In this document: positions 57,116 to 64,000 of the stretch, piece after piece
How positions within the stretch are numbered: position 1 is the first letter of the stretch
Layout: every line of letters begins with the position of its first letter
Source: Streptomyces hyderabadensis
GTDB taxonomy: Bacteria; Actinomycetota; Actinomycetes; Streptomycetales; Streptomycetaceae
Direction of reading: 5' to 3'
Length of the DNA stretch: 64,000 nt
Assembly (NCBI RefSeq): GCF_020404845.1
Contig: NZ_JAIOJZ010000011.1
Span: forward strand, 1 to 64,000
Notes under the pieces: generated by a model
What the model was told of the DNA's origin: nothing
Seen by the model: only the letters and a program-made list of their open reading frames with translations
The model's database searches: none
Translations under genes and position numbers: made by a program

Positions 57116-57973
57116 CTACCTCCTGGTTCCGAGCCGGTCGGCGAGGTGCACCCCGGCGACGTTGAAGGCCACGACGACGGCGGCGATGGCGGTGCCGGGC
57201 ACCAGCGCGGGCAGCAGCGCGCCCTGCACGATGGCCGACTGCCCCTCCTGCACCATCAGTCCCCAGTCGGAGCTGGGCGGCTGGGTGCCGAAGCCGAGGT
57301 AACTGAGGGTGGCCAGGCTCATCAGTGCCTCGCCGAAGAGGACCACCAGGTATCCGGCGATCGACCGGGCGAGGTTGGGCACGAGGTGGCGTACGCAGAT
57401 CCGCGCGCCGCCCATGCCCTGCACCCGGTAGGCGTCGATGTAGGGCTTGGCGCGCTCGGCCAGGGCCACGCTGCGGGTGTACTTGGCGATGGTGGGCGCG
57501 AAGGCGAGGCCGAGCCCGAGCACCGAGGTGGTCACACCGGTGCCGAAGACGGCGATGATCAGTACGACGAACAGCAGCCCGGGGAAGGCGTACATGACGT
57601 CGGTGAGGCGGGAGACGAAGGTGTCGATCCAGCCGCCCCGCCAGGCGGCCAGGGTGCCCAGGCTCACCCCGATGACGGCGGCGAGCGCCAGCAGCAGCAC
57701 GGGGGCGACGAGGCTGGTGCGCGCACCGTACAGCACCCGGGAGAGCAGGTCCTGACCGGAGGCGTCGGTGCCCAGCAGGTGCTCGCCGCCGGTGCCGACC
57801 AGGGAGGACGAGAGGTCGACGGCGTCGGGGGCGTACGGCGCGAGCAGCGGGGCGAACACGGCGGCGAGCACGACCAGGGCGAGGAAGCCGGTGGCGACGA
57901 GTGCGGCGACCGGGCGCCGGACACGCCGTACGGTCGGGGCGGGCGCGGGGGCGTCGGCGGGTACGGCGGTCAT
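57116..57973 (-). CDS. Peptide ABC transporter permease (DppC-like)
   Basis: Permease of 285 residues. A Pro/Ala-rich N-terminus and first membrane segment precede the DppC string APYAPDAVDLSSSLVGTGGEHLLGTDASGQDLLSRVLYGARTSL, with the EAA-type loop near VQGMGGARICVRHLVPNLAR. The ATG overlaps the DppB-like stop (ATGA). Together with the DppB-like subunit it forms the channel. Confidence 0.95.
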   Translation of the reverse strand: MTAVPADAPAPAPTVRRVRRPVAALVATGFLALVVLAAVFAPLLAPYAPDAVDLSSSLVGTGGEHLLGTDASGQDLLSRVLYGARTSLVAPVLLLALAAVIGVSLGTLAAWRGGWIDTFVSRLTDVMYAFPGLLFVVLIIAVFGTGVTTSVLGLGLAFAPTIAKYTRSVALAERAKPYIDAYRVQGMGGARICVRHLVPNLARSIAGYLVVLFGEALMSLATLSYLGFGTQPPSSDWGLMVQEGQSAIVQGALLPALVPGTAIAAVVVAFNVAGVHLADRLGTRR

Positions 57974-58923
57974 GCGGCGCTCCTTGCGGACTTCAGGCGC
58001 GGGTCGAGCAGCGGGTGCGCGAGGTCCACGAGGGTGGTGACCACCACGTAGCAGGTGACCATCAGCAGCAGGACGGCCTGGGCGACGGGGAAGTCGTGGC
58101 TGTTGATGGCGCCGACGAGCAGGGAGCCGATGCCGCTGAGGCCGAAGACGGTCTCGATGGCCACGGTGCCGGCGAGCATGCCGGCGGTGACCAGGCCGCA
58201 CATGGTGACGATCGGGCCGAGGGCGTTGCGCAGCACGTGGCGTCGGACGATCTCGCGCTCGGGCAGGCCCGAGGAGCGGGCCACGGCGACGTGGTCGGCT
58301 CCGTCGGCGTCGACGACGGCCTGCCGGGTGACCCGGCTGACGACCGCGAGGGCGCCCAGGGCCATGGCGACGGCGGGCAGGGTGAGGTGGTGCAGGGTGC
58401 CGACGAGTCCCTCCCCGCTGCCGGTTACGGGGAACCAGCCCAGCTGCACGCCGAACAGCGCGACCAGGGCGATGCCGCCGACGAAGGAGGGCACGGACGC
58501 GGCGAGGGTGGTGGCGCCGACGACGGCCGAGTCGATCCAGCGGCCCCGGTTGAGGGCGGCGAGCGCGCCGGCGCTCACGCCCAGGACCACGAAGAGGACG
58601 GTGGCGTAGGCGACGAGTTCCAGGGTGGTGGGGAAGCGGGCGGCCAGCAGGTCGGCGACCTCGTCGCCGTACTGGAAGGAGCGTCCCAGGTCCAGGTGGA
58701 GGCAGTCCCACAGCCAGCGGCCGTACTGGACGACCAGCGGCTCGTCCAGGTGGTACTGCTCGCGTACGGCGGCCAGCCGCTCGGGGGTGAGGGTGTCGCG
58801 GCCGCCCGCGAGGAAGACGGCGGGGTCGCCGGGGGCGGCGTAGATGGCGGCGAAGATGACGAACGACGACGCGAGGAGGGTGGCGAGGAGGCCGGCGAGC
58901 CGTCTGCCGATTCGGACGATCAT
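57970..58923 (-). CDS. Peptide ABC transporter permease (DppB-like)
   Basis: Permease of 317 residues. The N-terminal membrane segment is followed by the family string PGDPAVFLAGGRDTLTPERLAAVREQYHLDEPLVVQYGRWL, and ARSSGLPEREIVRRHVLRNALGP is the EAA-type loop. The start is ATG 58923, four bases after the binding-protein stop. It is the typical first permease in binding protein-DppB-DppC-DppD-DppF operons. Confidence 0.95.
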   Translation of the reverse strand: MIVRIGRRLAGLLATLLASSFVIFAAIYAAPGDPAVFLAGGRDTLTPERLAAVREQYHLDEPLVVQYGRWLWDCLHLDLGRSFQYGDEVADLLAARFPTTLELVAYATVLFVVLGVSAGALAALNRGRWIDSAVVGATTLAASVPSFVGGIALVALFGVQLGWFPVTGSGEGLVGTLHHLTLPAVAMALGALAVVSRVTRQAVVDADGADHVAVARSSGLPEREIVRRHVLRNALGPIVTMCGLVTAGMLAGTVAIETVFGLSGIGSLLVGAINSHDFPVAQAVLLLMVTCYVVVTTLVDLAHPLLDPRLKSARSAA

Positions 58924-58927
58924 GGGC

Positions 58928-60568
58928 TCAGCCCTTCTTCGCGCCGAGCGACGCGGCCCACGGGTGGTAGAGGTACGCCATCGAGGCCGGCGGGCCGGTG
59001 AGCTTGTCGCTGAGGGCCAGGGCGGTGGGGGTCTGCGCCACGGGGATCCAGACGGCGGCGTCGGTGAACCGGCGCTGGATGTCGACGACCAGCTCGGCCC
59101 GCTCGGCGTCGTCCAGTGTCCGCTTGGCCTGTTCGACCTTCGCGTCGTAGGCGGTGCTGTGGAAGCCGACCCAGTTGTTGGAGTCGTCGGAGACGCCGTT
59201 GTCGTAGAAGCCGACGGGGTCGCTCTTGGAGATGTACCAGTCGGCGACGAGGACGTCGATGTCGGCGCGGGCGGACTTGTCGCCGTAGAACTCGCCGTAC
59301 TCGGCGGAGGGCACGGTCTTGATCTGTGCCTTGAGGCCGATCTGCTGGAGGGCGGCGCGTACGCCGTTGGCGATGACGAGGCGTCCCTGCGTGCTGTCGG
59401 TGCCGATGACGATCGGCCCGTCGGGCTTGTGCTCGGCGTTCTGGACGAGCTTCTTGGCCCGGGCGATGTCGGCGGGGGTGGGCGAGGCGGGGGCGCCGGT
59501 CAGCTCCTTCTGTGCGGCGGTGAAGACGGACTTCGCGTAGCCCCAGGCGCCGGAGCCGACGGGGGTGGCCCAGGGCTGGGCCAGGCCGCCGTAGCCGGAC
59601 TTGGCGATGCCGGCGCGGTCCAGGCTCAGTGAGAGGGCCTTGCGGATGTCGGGGTCGGCCAGACCGCCGCGCTCGGTGGGGATGAGGTCGAGGGTCGCGG
59701 TGCTGGGGCCGAAGTGCAGGTCGATGCCCTTCTTGCCGTCGAGTGCGGCGGCCGTGCCCACGGAGTCGGTGTAGGCGCCGTCGGCGGCGCCGGTGCGCAG
59801 GGCGTTGACCATGGCGCTGTCCTCGGCCCAGCGGAAGACGACCTTGCGGGTCAGTGGCTTGTCGCCCCAGTAGCCGTCGTAGCGTTCCAGGGTGACGGAG
59901 TCGCCCGACTTCCAGGAGGCGAGCCGGTAGGGGCCGCTGCACGCGTCGGCCTGGCCCGGCGTGCCGAAGTCCTTCCCCTGTTCCTGTACTCGCTTCTGCT
60001 GGTAGACGAGTCCGGCGTCGCCGGCGAGCGCCTTGGTGAACAGGGCGTCGGGTTCCTTGAAGCGGACGGTGATCTCGTGCGCGCCGGTCTTCTTCATCGA
60101 CGTCACGTTCTCGAACTCGTCGGCCTCGGACATGTCCGGGTCCGCGTGCCGGCGCAGGCTGAACAGCACGTCGTCGACGGTCATGGCGGAGCCGTCGTGG
60201 AAGGTGACGCCGTCGCGCACGGTCAGGACCAGGGTCTTGGGGTCGGGCCTGGTGGCCTTGTCGACGAGCCAGGGCCGTACGGTCATGTCGGGCTGCAACT
60301 GGTATAGGCGCTCGCACACGTTGGTGAGCACCGTGCGGCCCGCGCTGCCGCCCTGGGTGTCCAGGTCCAGGGAGTCGGGCTCGTCCTCCAGCAGCCAGTC
60401 GACGCTGTCCACCGCACCGGCGGCCGCGGCCGTGGTCGGGGTGAGTTCCAGCTGGGTCACGTCACGGGCCGTGCCCCCGGCCGGGCCGGTGTCGGCGCCG
60501 CTGCAGGCGGTGGCGACGGCCGTCAGGCCCGCCAGCCCGAGGGCGGCGATCGAGGTCTTCAACTTCAT
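58928..60568 (-). CDS. Peptide-type ABC substrate-binding lipoprotein (family 5)
   Basis: Surface lipoprotein of 546 residues. The signal peptide MKLKTSIAALGLAGLTAVATAC has its lipidated Cys at 22. The mature part shows the family-5 solute-binding pattern (EPDSLDLDTQGG, LVLTVRDGVTFHDGSAMTVDDVLFSLRRHADP, DIRKALSLSLDRAGIAK). Family members bind di/oligopeptides, nickel or other small polar ligands; the ligand is unknown. It lies 81 bp after the C45 hydrolase gene in the same operon, so the ligand may be the substrate or product of that enzyme. Confidence 0.93.
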   Translation of the reverse strand: MKLKTSIAALGLAGLTAVATACSGADTGPAGGTARDVTQLELTPTTAAAAGAVDSVDWLLEDEPDSLDLDTQGGSAGRTVLTNVCERLYQLQPDMTVRPWLVDKATRPDPKTLVLTVRDGVTFHDGSAMTVDDVLFSLRRHADPDMSEADEFENVTSMKKTGAHEITVRFKEPDALFTKALAGDAGLVYQQKRVQEQGKDFGTPGQADACSGPYRLASWKSGDSVTLERYDGYWGDKPLTRKVVFRWAEDSAMVNALRTGAADGAYTDSVGTAAALDGKKGIDLHFGPSTATLDLIPTERGGLADPDIRKALSLSLDRAGIAKSGYGGLAQPWATPVGSGAWGYAKSVFTAAQKELTGAPASPTPADIARAKKLVQNAEHKPDGPIVIGTDSTQGRLVIANGVRAALQQIGLKAQIKTVPSAEYGEFYGDKSARADIDVLVADWYISKSDPVGFYDNGVSDDSNNWVGFHSTAYDAKVEQAKRTLDDAERAELVVDIQRRFTDAAVWIPVAQTPTALALSDKLTGPPASMAYLYHPWAASLGAKKG

Positions 60569-60649
60569 ACGGTGGCTCCTGAGCGGGAAGGGTGGTGCGG
60601 AGACTGCTCGTTTCTGCGGGGGTGGGTTCCCGGTGACCTTCGGTCCGGT

Positions 60650-61792
60650 CTAACGGGGGGCGTGGGGGCCGTCGTAGAGGTTCCAGGGCAGGTGCTGGTA
60701 GTCGCGGTCGCAGGGGGTGCCGGCGGTGACGTGGTAGTCGCCCGAGGTCAGGTCGACGCAGGAGGAGACGAGTGTCTGCCACTGCCGTACGGGCGACCTG
60801 CGCGGATCGGGGTGGGTGCACAGGGACTCGGGGAAGCCGAGGTGGTCCGACATGGCCTGCTGGATGGTCTTGCGGGACTCGTCGGGGCCCGTGGAGTCGC
60901 GCAGCCGCCGCAGCCCCTGCTCGGCGCGGGGCACCCGGACCAGGGAGTCGGCGGCCAATGGCCGGTAGTCGGCGGCGAGGGCGGCGGGGATGCCGGCCTG
61001 GTAGTGGTTGCCGTGCACCAGCAGGCCGTCGGTGGGATACATCCAGCGGTGTCCGGCCGGGGTGGTCTCGACATCGATGGCGAAGCCCTCCCGGCAGGTG
61101 AGCAGCGCGTTCCCGGCGATGTGGGCGCGGGTCCGGCTCAGCACGCGCAGGGCGTCGCTGATGTTGGACTGGTCCAGGACGCTGCGGCGGATCACCGTCT
61201 GGGGCAGTCCGACGGTGTCGTCGAAGCGTCCGCCCAGTCCGTTGGCGTTGAGCGCGATGCCGGCCGAGTTGGCGCCCTGGCGGCCGATCTGTCCGGCCTC
61301 CACCTGCATGACGAGGGTCGGCTTCGGCGGCTGGACGATTCGCAGCATCACGACGGTGCCGGCCACGGCGGCCCGCCAGTCCCAGTTCTGTCCGGCCCAC
61401 ACGTGGCCGTCGCCGCTGGCCGGTCCGTGGGCCGCGAAGGAGGTGCAGCCCTCGGCGGCCTCCTCGTCCTCGGGCAGCCGGCTGAAGGTGGAGTCGTAGA
61501 TGACCTCGCCGCGTGCGTTGAGCGCCAGGACGTCGAGCAGGCCCACGCCGGCTCCGTCGGCGATCCCCTGCATCTCCTCGACCAGTTCGGGAGCGTGGTC
61601 GCGCACCGGCTCCAGCCAGAGCTGGGCGCGGGCGGTGACCTGGTCCCAGGTCAGGCCGGAGGCCTCGCCGAAGGCTTCGGTGTAGTAGGCGATGGCCTCG
61701 TCGATGCGGGAGCGCACCGCTTCGCCGTACTGCCGCCCGCGTTCCTCCGGCGTCCCGGAGATCTCTATGACGGGCAGGGGGGCGTGGTGCAT
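60650..61792 (-). CDS. C45-family self-processing acyltransferase/hydrolase
   Basis: Ntn-hydrolase of 380 residues related to acyl-CoA:6-aminopenicillanic-acid acyltransferase. Such proteins cut themselves before a Cys that becomes the N-terminal nucleophile; here the site is EGC|TSF with Cys116 after Gly115. Downstream strings WAGQNWDWR and GNALLTCREGFAIDVETTPAGHRW...LVHGNHY match the family. It probably hydrolyses an N-acyl amide. There is no signal peptide. The start is ATG 61792 with GAGGAG seven bases upstream. It is the first gene of the peptide-importer operon, divergent from an RpiR regulator. Confidence 0.9.
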   Translation of the reverse strand: MHHAPLPVIEISGTPEERGRQYGEAVRSRIDEAIAYYTEAFGEASGLTWDQVTARAQLWLEPVRDHAPELVEEMQGIADGAGVGLLDVLALNARGEVIYDSTFSRLPEDEEAAEGCTSFAAHGPASGDGHVWAGQNWDWRAAVAGTVVMLRIVQPPKPTLVMQVEAGQIGRQGANSAGIALNANGLGGRFDDTVGLPQTVIRRSVLDQSNISDALRVLSRTRAHIAGNALLTCREGFAIDVETTPAGHRWMYPTDGLLVHGNHYQAGIPAALAADYRPLAADSLVRVPRAEQGLRRLRDSTGPDESRKTIQQAMSDHLGFPESLCTHPDPRRSPVRQWQTLVSSCVDLTSGDYHVTAGTPCDRDYQHLPWNLYDGPHAPR

Positions 61793-61821
61793 GACGGGGC
61801 TCCTCGGGGGACTGCGGTGCT

Positions 61822-61860
61822 GTAACATTCATTCCAAGGATGAACATCATTGGAACAAGT
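61822..61860. promoter_or_regulatory. Operator-like repeats in the RpiR/C45 divergent promoter
   Basis: Two overlapping inverted repeats: TTCAT-N7-ATGAA (61828-61844) and TTCCAA-N12-TTGGAA (61832-61855). They lie in the AT-richest spot of the region, 30-60 bp before each start. They fit an RpiR-type dimer site controlling both directions. Confidence 0.5.
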
Positions 61861-61903
61861 TGCTCAGAGCGTAATCAGGAAACCGATTAAGTCAAGAGGC
61901 GTA

Positions 61904-62800
61904 ATGGATGTTCCAGAGGCCGGCAGTGTGGGTCCGGGCGGTCTGGCCCGCTTGCGGACCGCGATCCGAGATCTGTGGGAGGAACTCTCCGCGTCCGAGC
62001 GCACCGTCGCCCAGTACCTCGCGAGTGCGCCCGCGGAGCAGATCATGTTCGCCAGCGCCCAGCAGTTGGGCACCGCCAGCGGCACCAGCAACGCCACCGT
62101 CGTCCGCGCCCTGCAGCACCTGGGCTACGCCGGGCTCCCGGCCCTCAAGCGGGAGCTTGCCGCGGACTTCACCGCTTCCCAGGCGCCCGACGTCCGCCTC
62201 AAGCAGCGCATCTCCCACGTGGGCCAGGACCTGGAGAGCATCTGGGGCGACGTGTTCGACGAGGCGCTAGAACGCATCGAGCAGGCCAGGCGTCTGACCG
62301 GTACGAAGTCCTTCCAACGGGCCGTCGAAGCGCTGGCCTCGGCCCGCGAGGTCCTCTGTTACGGTGTCGCCGCCTGCGAAGTCGGGGCCCGCCACCTGGC
62401 CCTGTCCCTGGGCCGGCTCGGGCGCCGCTCCCGGTTCAGCGGAGCCACCGGATTCGCCTTCGCCGACGATCTGCTGCCGCTGTCCCAGGGTGACGCGGTG
62501 GTCGTCTTCCAGCCCGCCCGCCATCTGCACGAACTGACCGTGCTGGTGGAACGGGCGCGGGCGGTGGGGGCCGCCGTCGTCCTGATCACCGACGAACTCG
62601 GGGAAACGCTCGGCGACCGCGTCGACGCCGTGCTCACCGCGCCGCACACCCCCACCGGCAACACCAACGAGTCCCTGACCGGCCTCCTGGTCGCCGATGC
62701 CCTGCTGCTGGCCATGACCACCCTGGACGAGACCCGGGCCGTCGAGCACTCGCACCAACTGACGGCACTGCGGGAGCGGTTGGTACCACCCCATCGGTGA
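61904..62800 (+). CDS. MurR/RpiR-family transcriptional regulator
   Basis: Regulator of 298 residues. The N-terminal HTH_6 domain (LRTAIRDLWEELSASERTVAQYLASAP...QQLGTASGTSNATVVRALQHLGYAGLPALKREL) is joined to a C-terminal SIS domain (VLCYGVAACEVGARHLALSLGRLGRRSRFSG...GDAVVVFQPARH). SIS domains usually bind phosphosugars, though RpiR proteins next to peptide importers may sense other ligands. The start is ATG 61904 with AAGAGG; an upstream in-frame ATG at 61850 overlaps the operator-like repeats. It probably controls the divergent C45/importer operon. Confidence 0.92.
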   Translation: MDVPEAGSVGPGGLARLRTAIRDLWEELSASERTVAQYLASAPAEQIMFASAQQLGTASGTSNATVVRALQHLGYAGLPALKRELAADFTASQAPDVRLKQRISHVGQDLESIWGDVFDEALERIEQARRLTGTKSFQRAVEALASAREVLCYGVAACEVGARHLALSLGRLGRRSRFSGATGFAFADDLLPLSQGDAVVVFQPARHLHELTVLVERARAVGAAVVLITDELGETLGDRVDAVLTAPHTPTGNTNESLTGLLVADALLLAMTTLDETRAVEHSHQLTALRERLVPPHR

Positions 62801-62807
62801 CACGGAG

Positions 62808-62840
62808 GAGCCGACGGCCACCGCGGGCGGCCGTCGGCTC
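62808..62840. terminator. Bidirectional terminator between RpiR gene and lysyl-oxidase-like gene
   Basis: Perfect 12-bp stem GAGCCGACGGCC/GGCCGTCGGCTC with a 9-nt loop, between convergent stops at 62800 and 62875. Confidence 0.8.
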
Positions 62841-62874
62841 TTCGAAGCGGGGCGCTGACGCCCCCGGGGTCAGG

Positions 62875-64000
62875 TCAGTTCGCGTTCACCAGGTCGTGCG
62901 CCGGGACGGTCACGGTCCGTGCGTCCGGCTTGCCGCCGAGCACGATCTTCCGCAGCGCGCTGTTGTTGTCGAGGTTGGTCTCCTTGAGTCGCTTCTCCGG
63001 GTTGGCCAGCACCTGGATGTAGTACGTGCCGTTGGGTACGTCCGTGATGTCGAACGACTGGCCCGGCAGGTCCTGGGAGTAGGTGTCGCCGGAGCCGACG
63101 TCGAGAACCTCGCGGACGGAGATGGAGTTCTCCTCCCCGCAGGCGGTGGCCAGGTCGGTGTTGTACGGGTGCCAGTTGGCGTTCTTCACCGTGTAGTCGA
63201 TCGCGTCGGTGTTGGCCAGGCAGAAGGCCTCCTTGCCGCTGCGCACGGCCTCCTTCTTGTCCGCCTTCAGCAGCCGGTAGCTGGCGAAGTCGGTGAAGTG
63301 CCAGTGCACGTGCCCCGGACGCGGGTCCCACTCCATGGTGCCGGTCGGGGTGTAGCCGACCTGCTTGCCCTTGGCGTCGTAGAAGTACTGGTAGGCGTCC
63401 ATCTTGGCCTTGCCGGGCGTCCGGAAGCCGTCCACCACCAGTTGCGCCGGACCGGCGTTCCACACGTTGGCGCTGAAGGCGAGGTAGTCCTTGCCGGGGA
63501 TGTCCTTCTCCCCGTCGGTGACGACGATGCCGTAGGCCGGCAGTGAGCGCAGGTCGGGCTTGGGGACGTCCGGTACGGCGGGCTTGCCGGCCGGCCGCTT
63601 CGCCAGCGGCTGGAGCGCCGGGGCCTTGCGCGAGCCGTCGGTCTGACCGCCCTTGTCGCCGACCGGCATCGAACGCGCGGCCTGCTTCTTCTTCAGCGCC
63701 CACGGCAGGGCGGGCGGCGCCGCCTTGAGCGGTCCGTGGCCCACGTTGTACGAGGGGCCCGCACCGCTCGTGACCGGTGCCGCCGCCTGGGCGGGGGTCG
63801 GGGCGTGCCCCGGTCCGTGGCCCTCGTGCGCGGCCGGAGCCTGGTGGGCGGCTTCGTGACCGGCGTGCTCGCCCGCCGTCGCGGACCGGGATGCGGCCGA
63901 TCCGACGGCACCCTGGTCGTCCTCGTAACTCCGCTCCACCACGGTCACCTTGACGCTGGCGGGCTTGTTCGCGATGCCGAACAGGTCGCGGTACTTCTTG
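62875..64000 (-). CDS. Lysyl-oxidase-family protein, 5' end outside window
   Basis: C-terminal 374 residues of a probably secreted copper amine oxidase. The lysyl oxidase core ends with GHVHWHFTDFASYRLL, whose spaced His residues are the expected copper ligands, followed by GKEAFCLANTDAI and GQSFDITDVPNGTYYIQVLANPEKRLKETNLDNN. In front lies a His/Ala/Pro-rich low-complexity stretch (HAGHEAAHQAPAAHEGHGPGHAP). The frame stays open to the window edge, so the true start and any signal peptide are outside. Bacterial members oxidise lysine or peptidyl-lysine; the cellular role is little known. Confidence 0.88.
   Translation of the reverse strand, partial: KKYRDLFGIANKPASVKVTVVERSYEDDQGAVGSAASRSATAGEHAGHEAAHQAPAAHEGHGPGHAPTPAQAAAPVTSGAGPSYNVGHGPLKAAPPALPWALKKKQAARSMPVGDKGGQTDGSRKAPALQPLAKRPAGKPAVPDVPKPDLRSLPAYGIVVTDGEKDIPGKDYLAFSANVWNAGPAQLVVDGFRTPGKAKMDAYQYFYDAKGKQVGYTPTGTMEWDPRPGHVHWHFTDFASYRLLKADKKEAVRSGKEAFCLANTDAIDYTVKNANWHPYNTDLATACGEENSISVREVLDVGSGDTYSQDLPGQSFDITDVPNGTYYIQVLANPEKRLKETNLDNNSALRKIVLGGKPDARTVTVPAHDLVNAN

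Noticed and set aside
1..64000. tRNA genes, rRNA, CRISPR arrays, insertion sequences, attachment sites or riboswitches
   Set aside because: No cloverleaf ending, spaced identical repeats, transposase motif, integrase or conserved riboswitch core was seen on reading both strands. A tRNA or covariance-model scan would settle it.

Overview
The window is typical Streptomyces chromosome. It is very GC-rich with strong third-position GC bias, and genes are tightly packed, often with ATGA/GTGA stop-start overlaps. It carries twin-arginine secreted enzymes, an XlnC-type xylanase and many one-component regulators. I see no rRNA, tRNA, CRISPR array, insertion sequence or phage gene. The content (secreted glycan hydrolases, sugar and peptide ABC importers, regulator/oxidoreductase pairs) resembles an accessory or arm region of the chromosome.

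Layout. 1-4 kb: an ABC efflux pair in an operon with an OmpR-type response regulator and a sensor kinase cut by the left edge. 4.4-6.7 kb: two divergent regulator/enzyme pairs, HxlR/RidA-like and Rrf2/SDR. The second has three similar 23-bp operator-like sites in its promoter. 6.7-9.5 kb: divergent xylan genes, secreted GH11 xylanase XlnC and a cytosolic GH43 beta-xylosidase. 9.7-12.2 kb: a LuxR-type regulator and an amidohydrolase. 12.3-25.3 kb: a complete alpha-mannan or high-mannose-glycan locus made of two divergent operons. One encodes a long phosphomannose isomerase-like protein, a ROK kinase, a LacI repressor and a GH125 exo-mannosidase. The other encodes a binding protein, two permeases, a secreted GH76 endo-mannanase and a GH38 alpha-mannosidase. 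The implied route is outside cleavage, ABC import, inside trimming to mannose, phosphorylation, then isomerisation to fructose-6-phosphate.

25.5-36.3 kb is a mixed stretch: SDR, LysR, a TetR/FAD-monooxygenase pair with a clean palindromic operator, a membrane-anchored hypothetical protein, DUF899, a FUSC-type transporter, a DUF2945/DUF488 pair, and a LysR divergent from a CTP-synthase-like amidotransferase lacking the usual catalytic His. 36.5-42.9 kb: a secreted L-amino-acid/glutamate-oxidase-like flavoenzyme, an azoreductase/HxlR pair, a methyltransferase and an SDR.

42.9-48.2 kb: a LacI-controlled sugar-type ABC importer operon ending in a nucleoside hydrolase, with two CG-centred operators. 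48.4-54.4 kb: beta-propeller phytase, a SpoIIE-type PP2C phosphatase with a divergent N-terminal region, LysR, an inositol-monophosphatase-like protein and an F420-reductase-like protein. 54.4-62.8 kb: a membrane hypothetical protein, then a six-gene operon joining a self-processing C45 (penicillin-acyltransferase-like) hydrolase to a full oligopeptide ABC importer, divergent from an RpiR regulator. The right edge cuts a bacterial lysyl-oxidase-like gene. Strong GC hairpins separate many of the convergent gene pairs.
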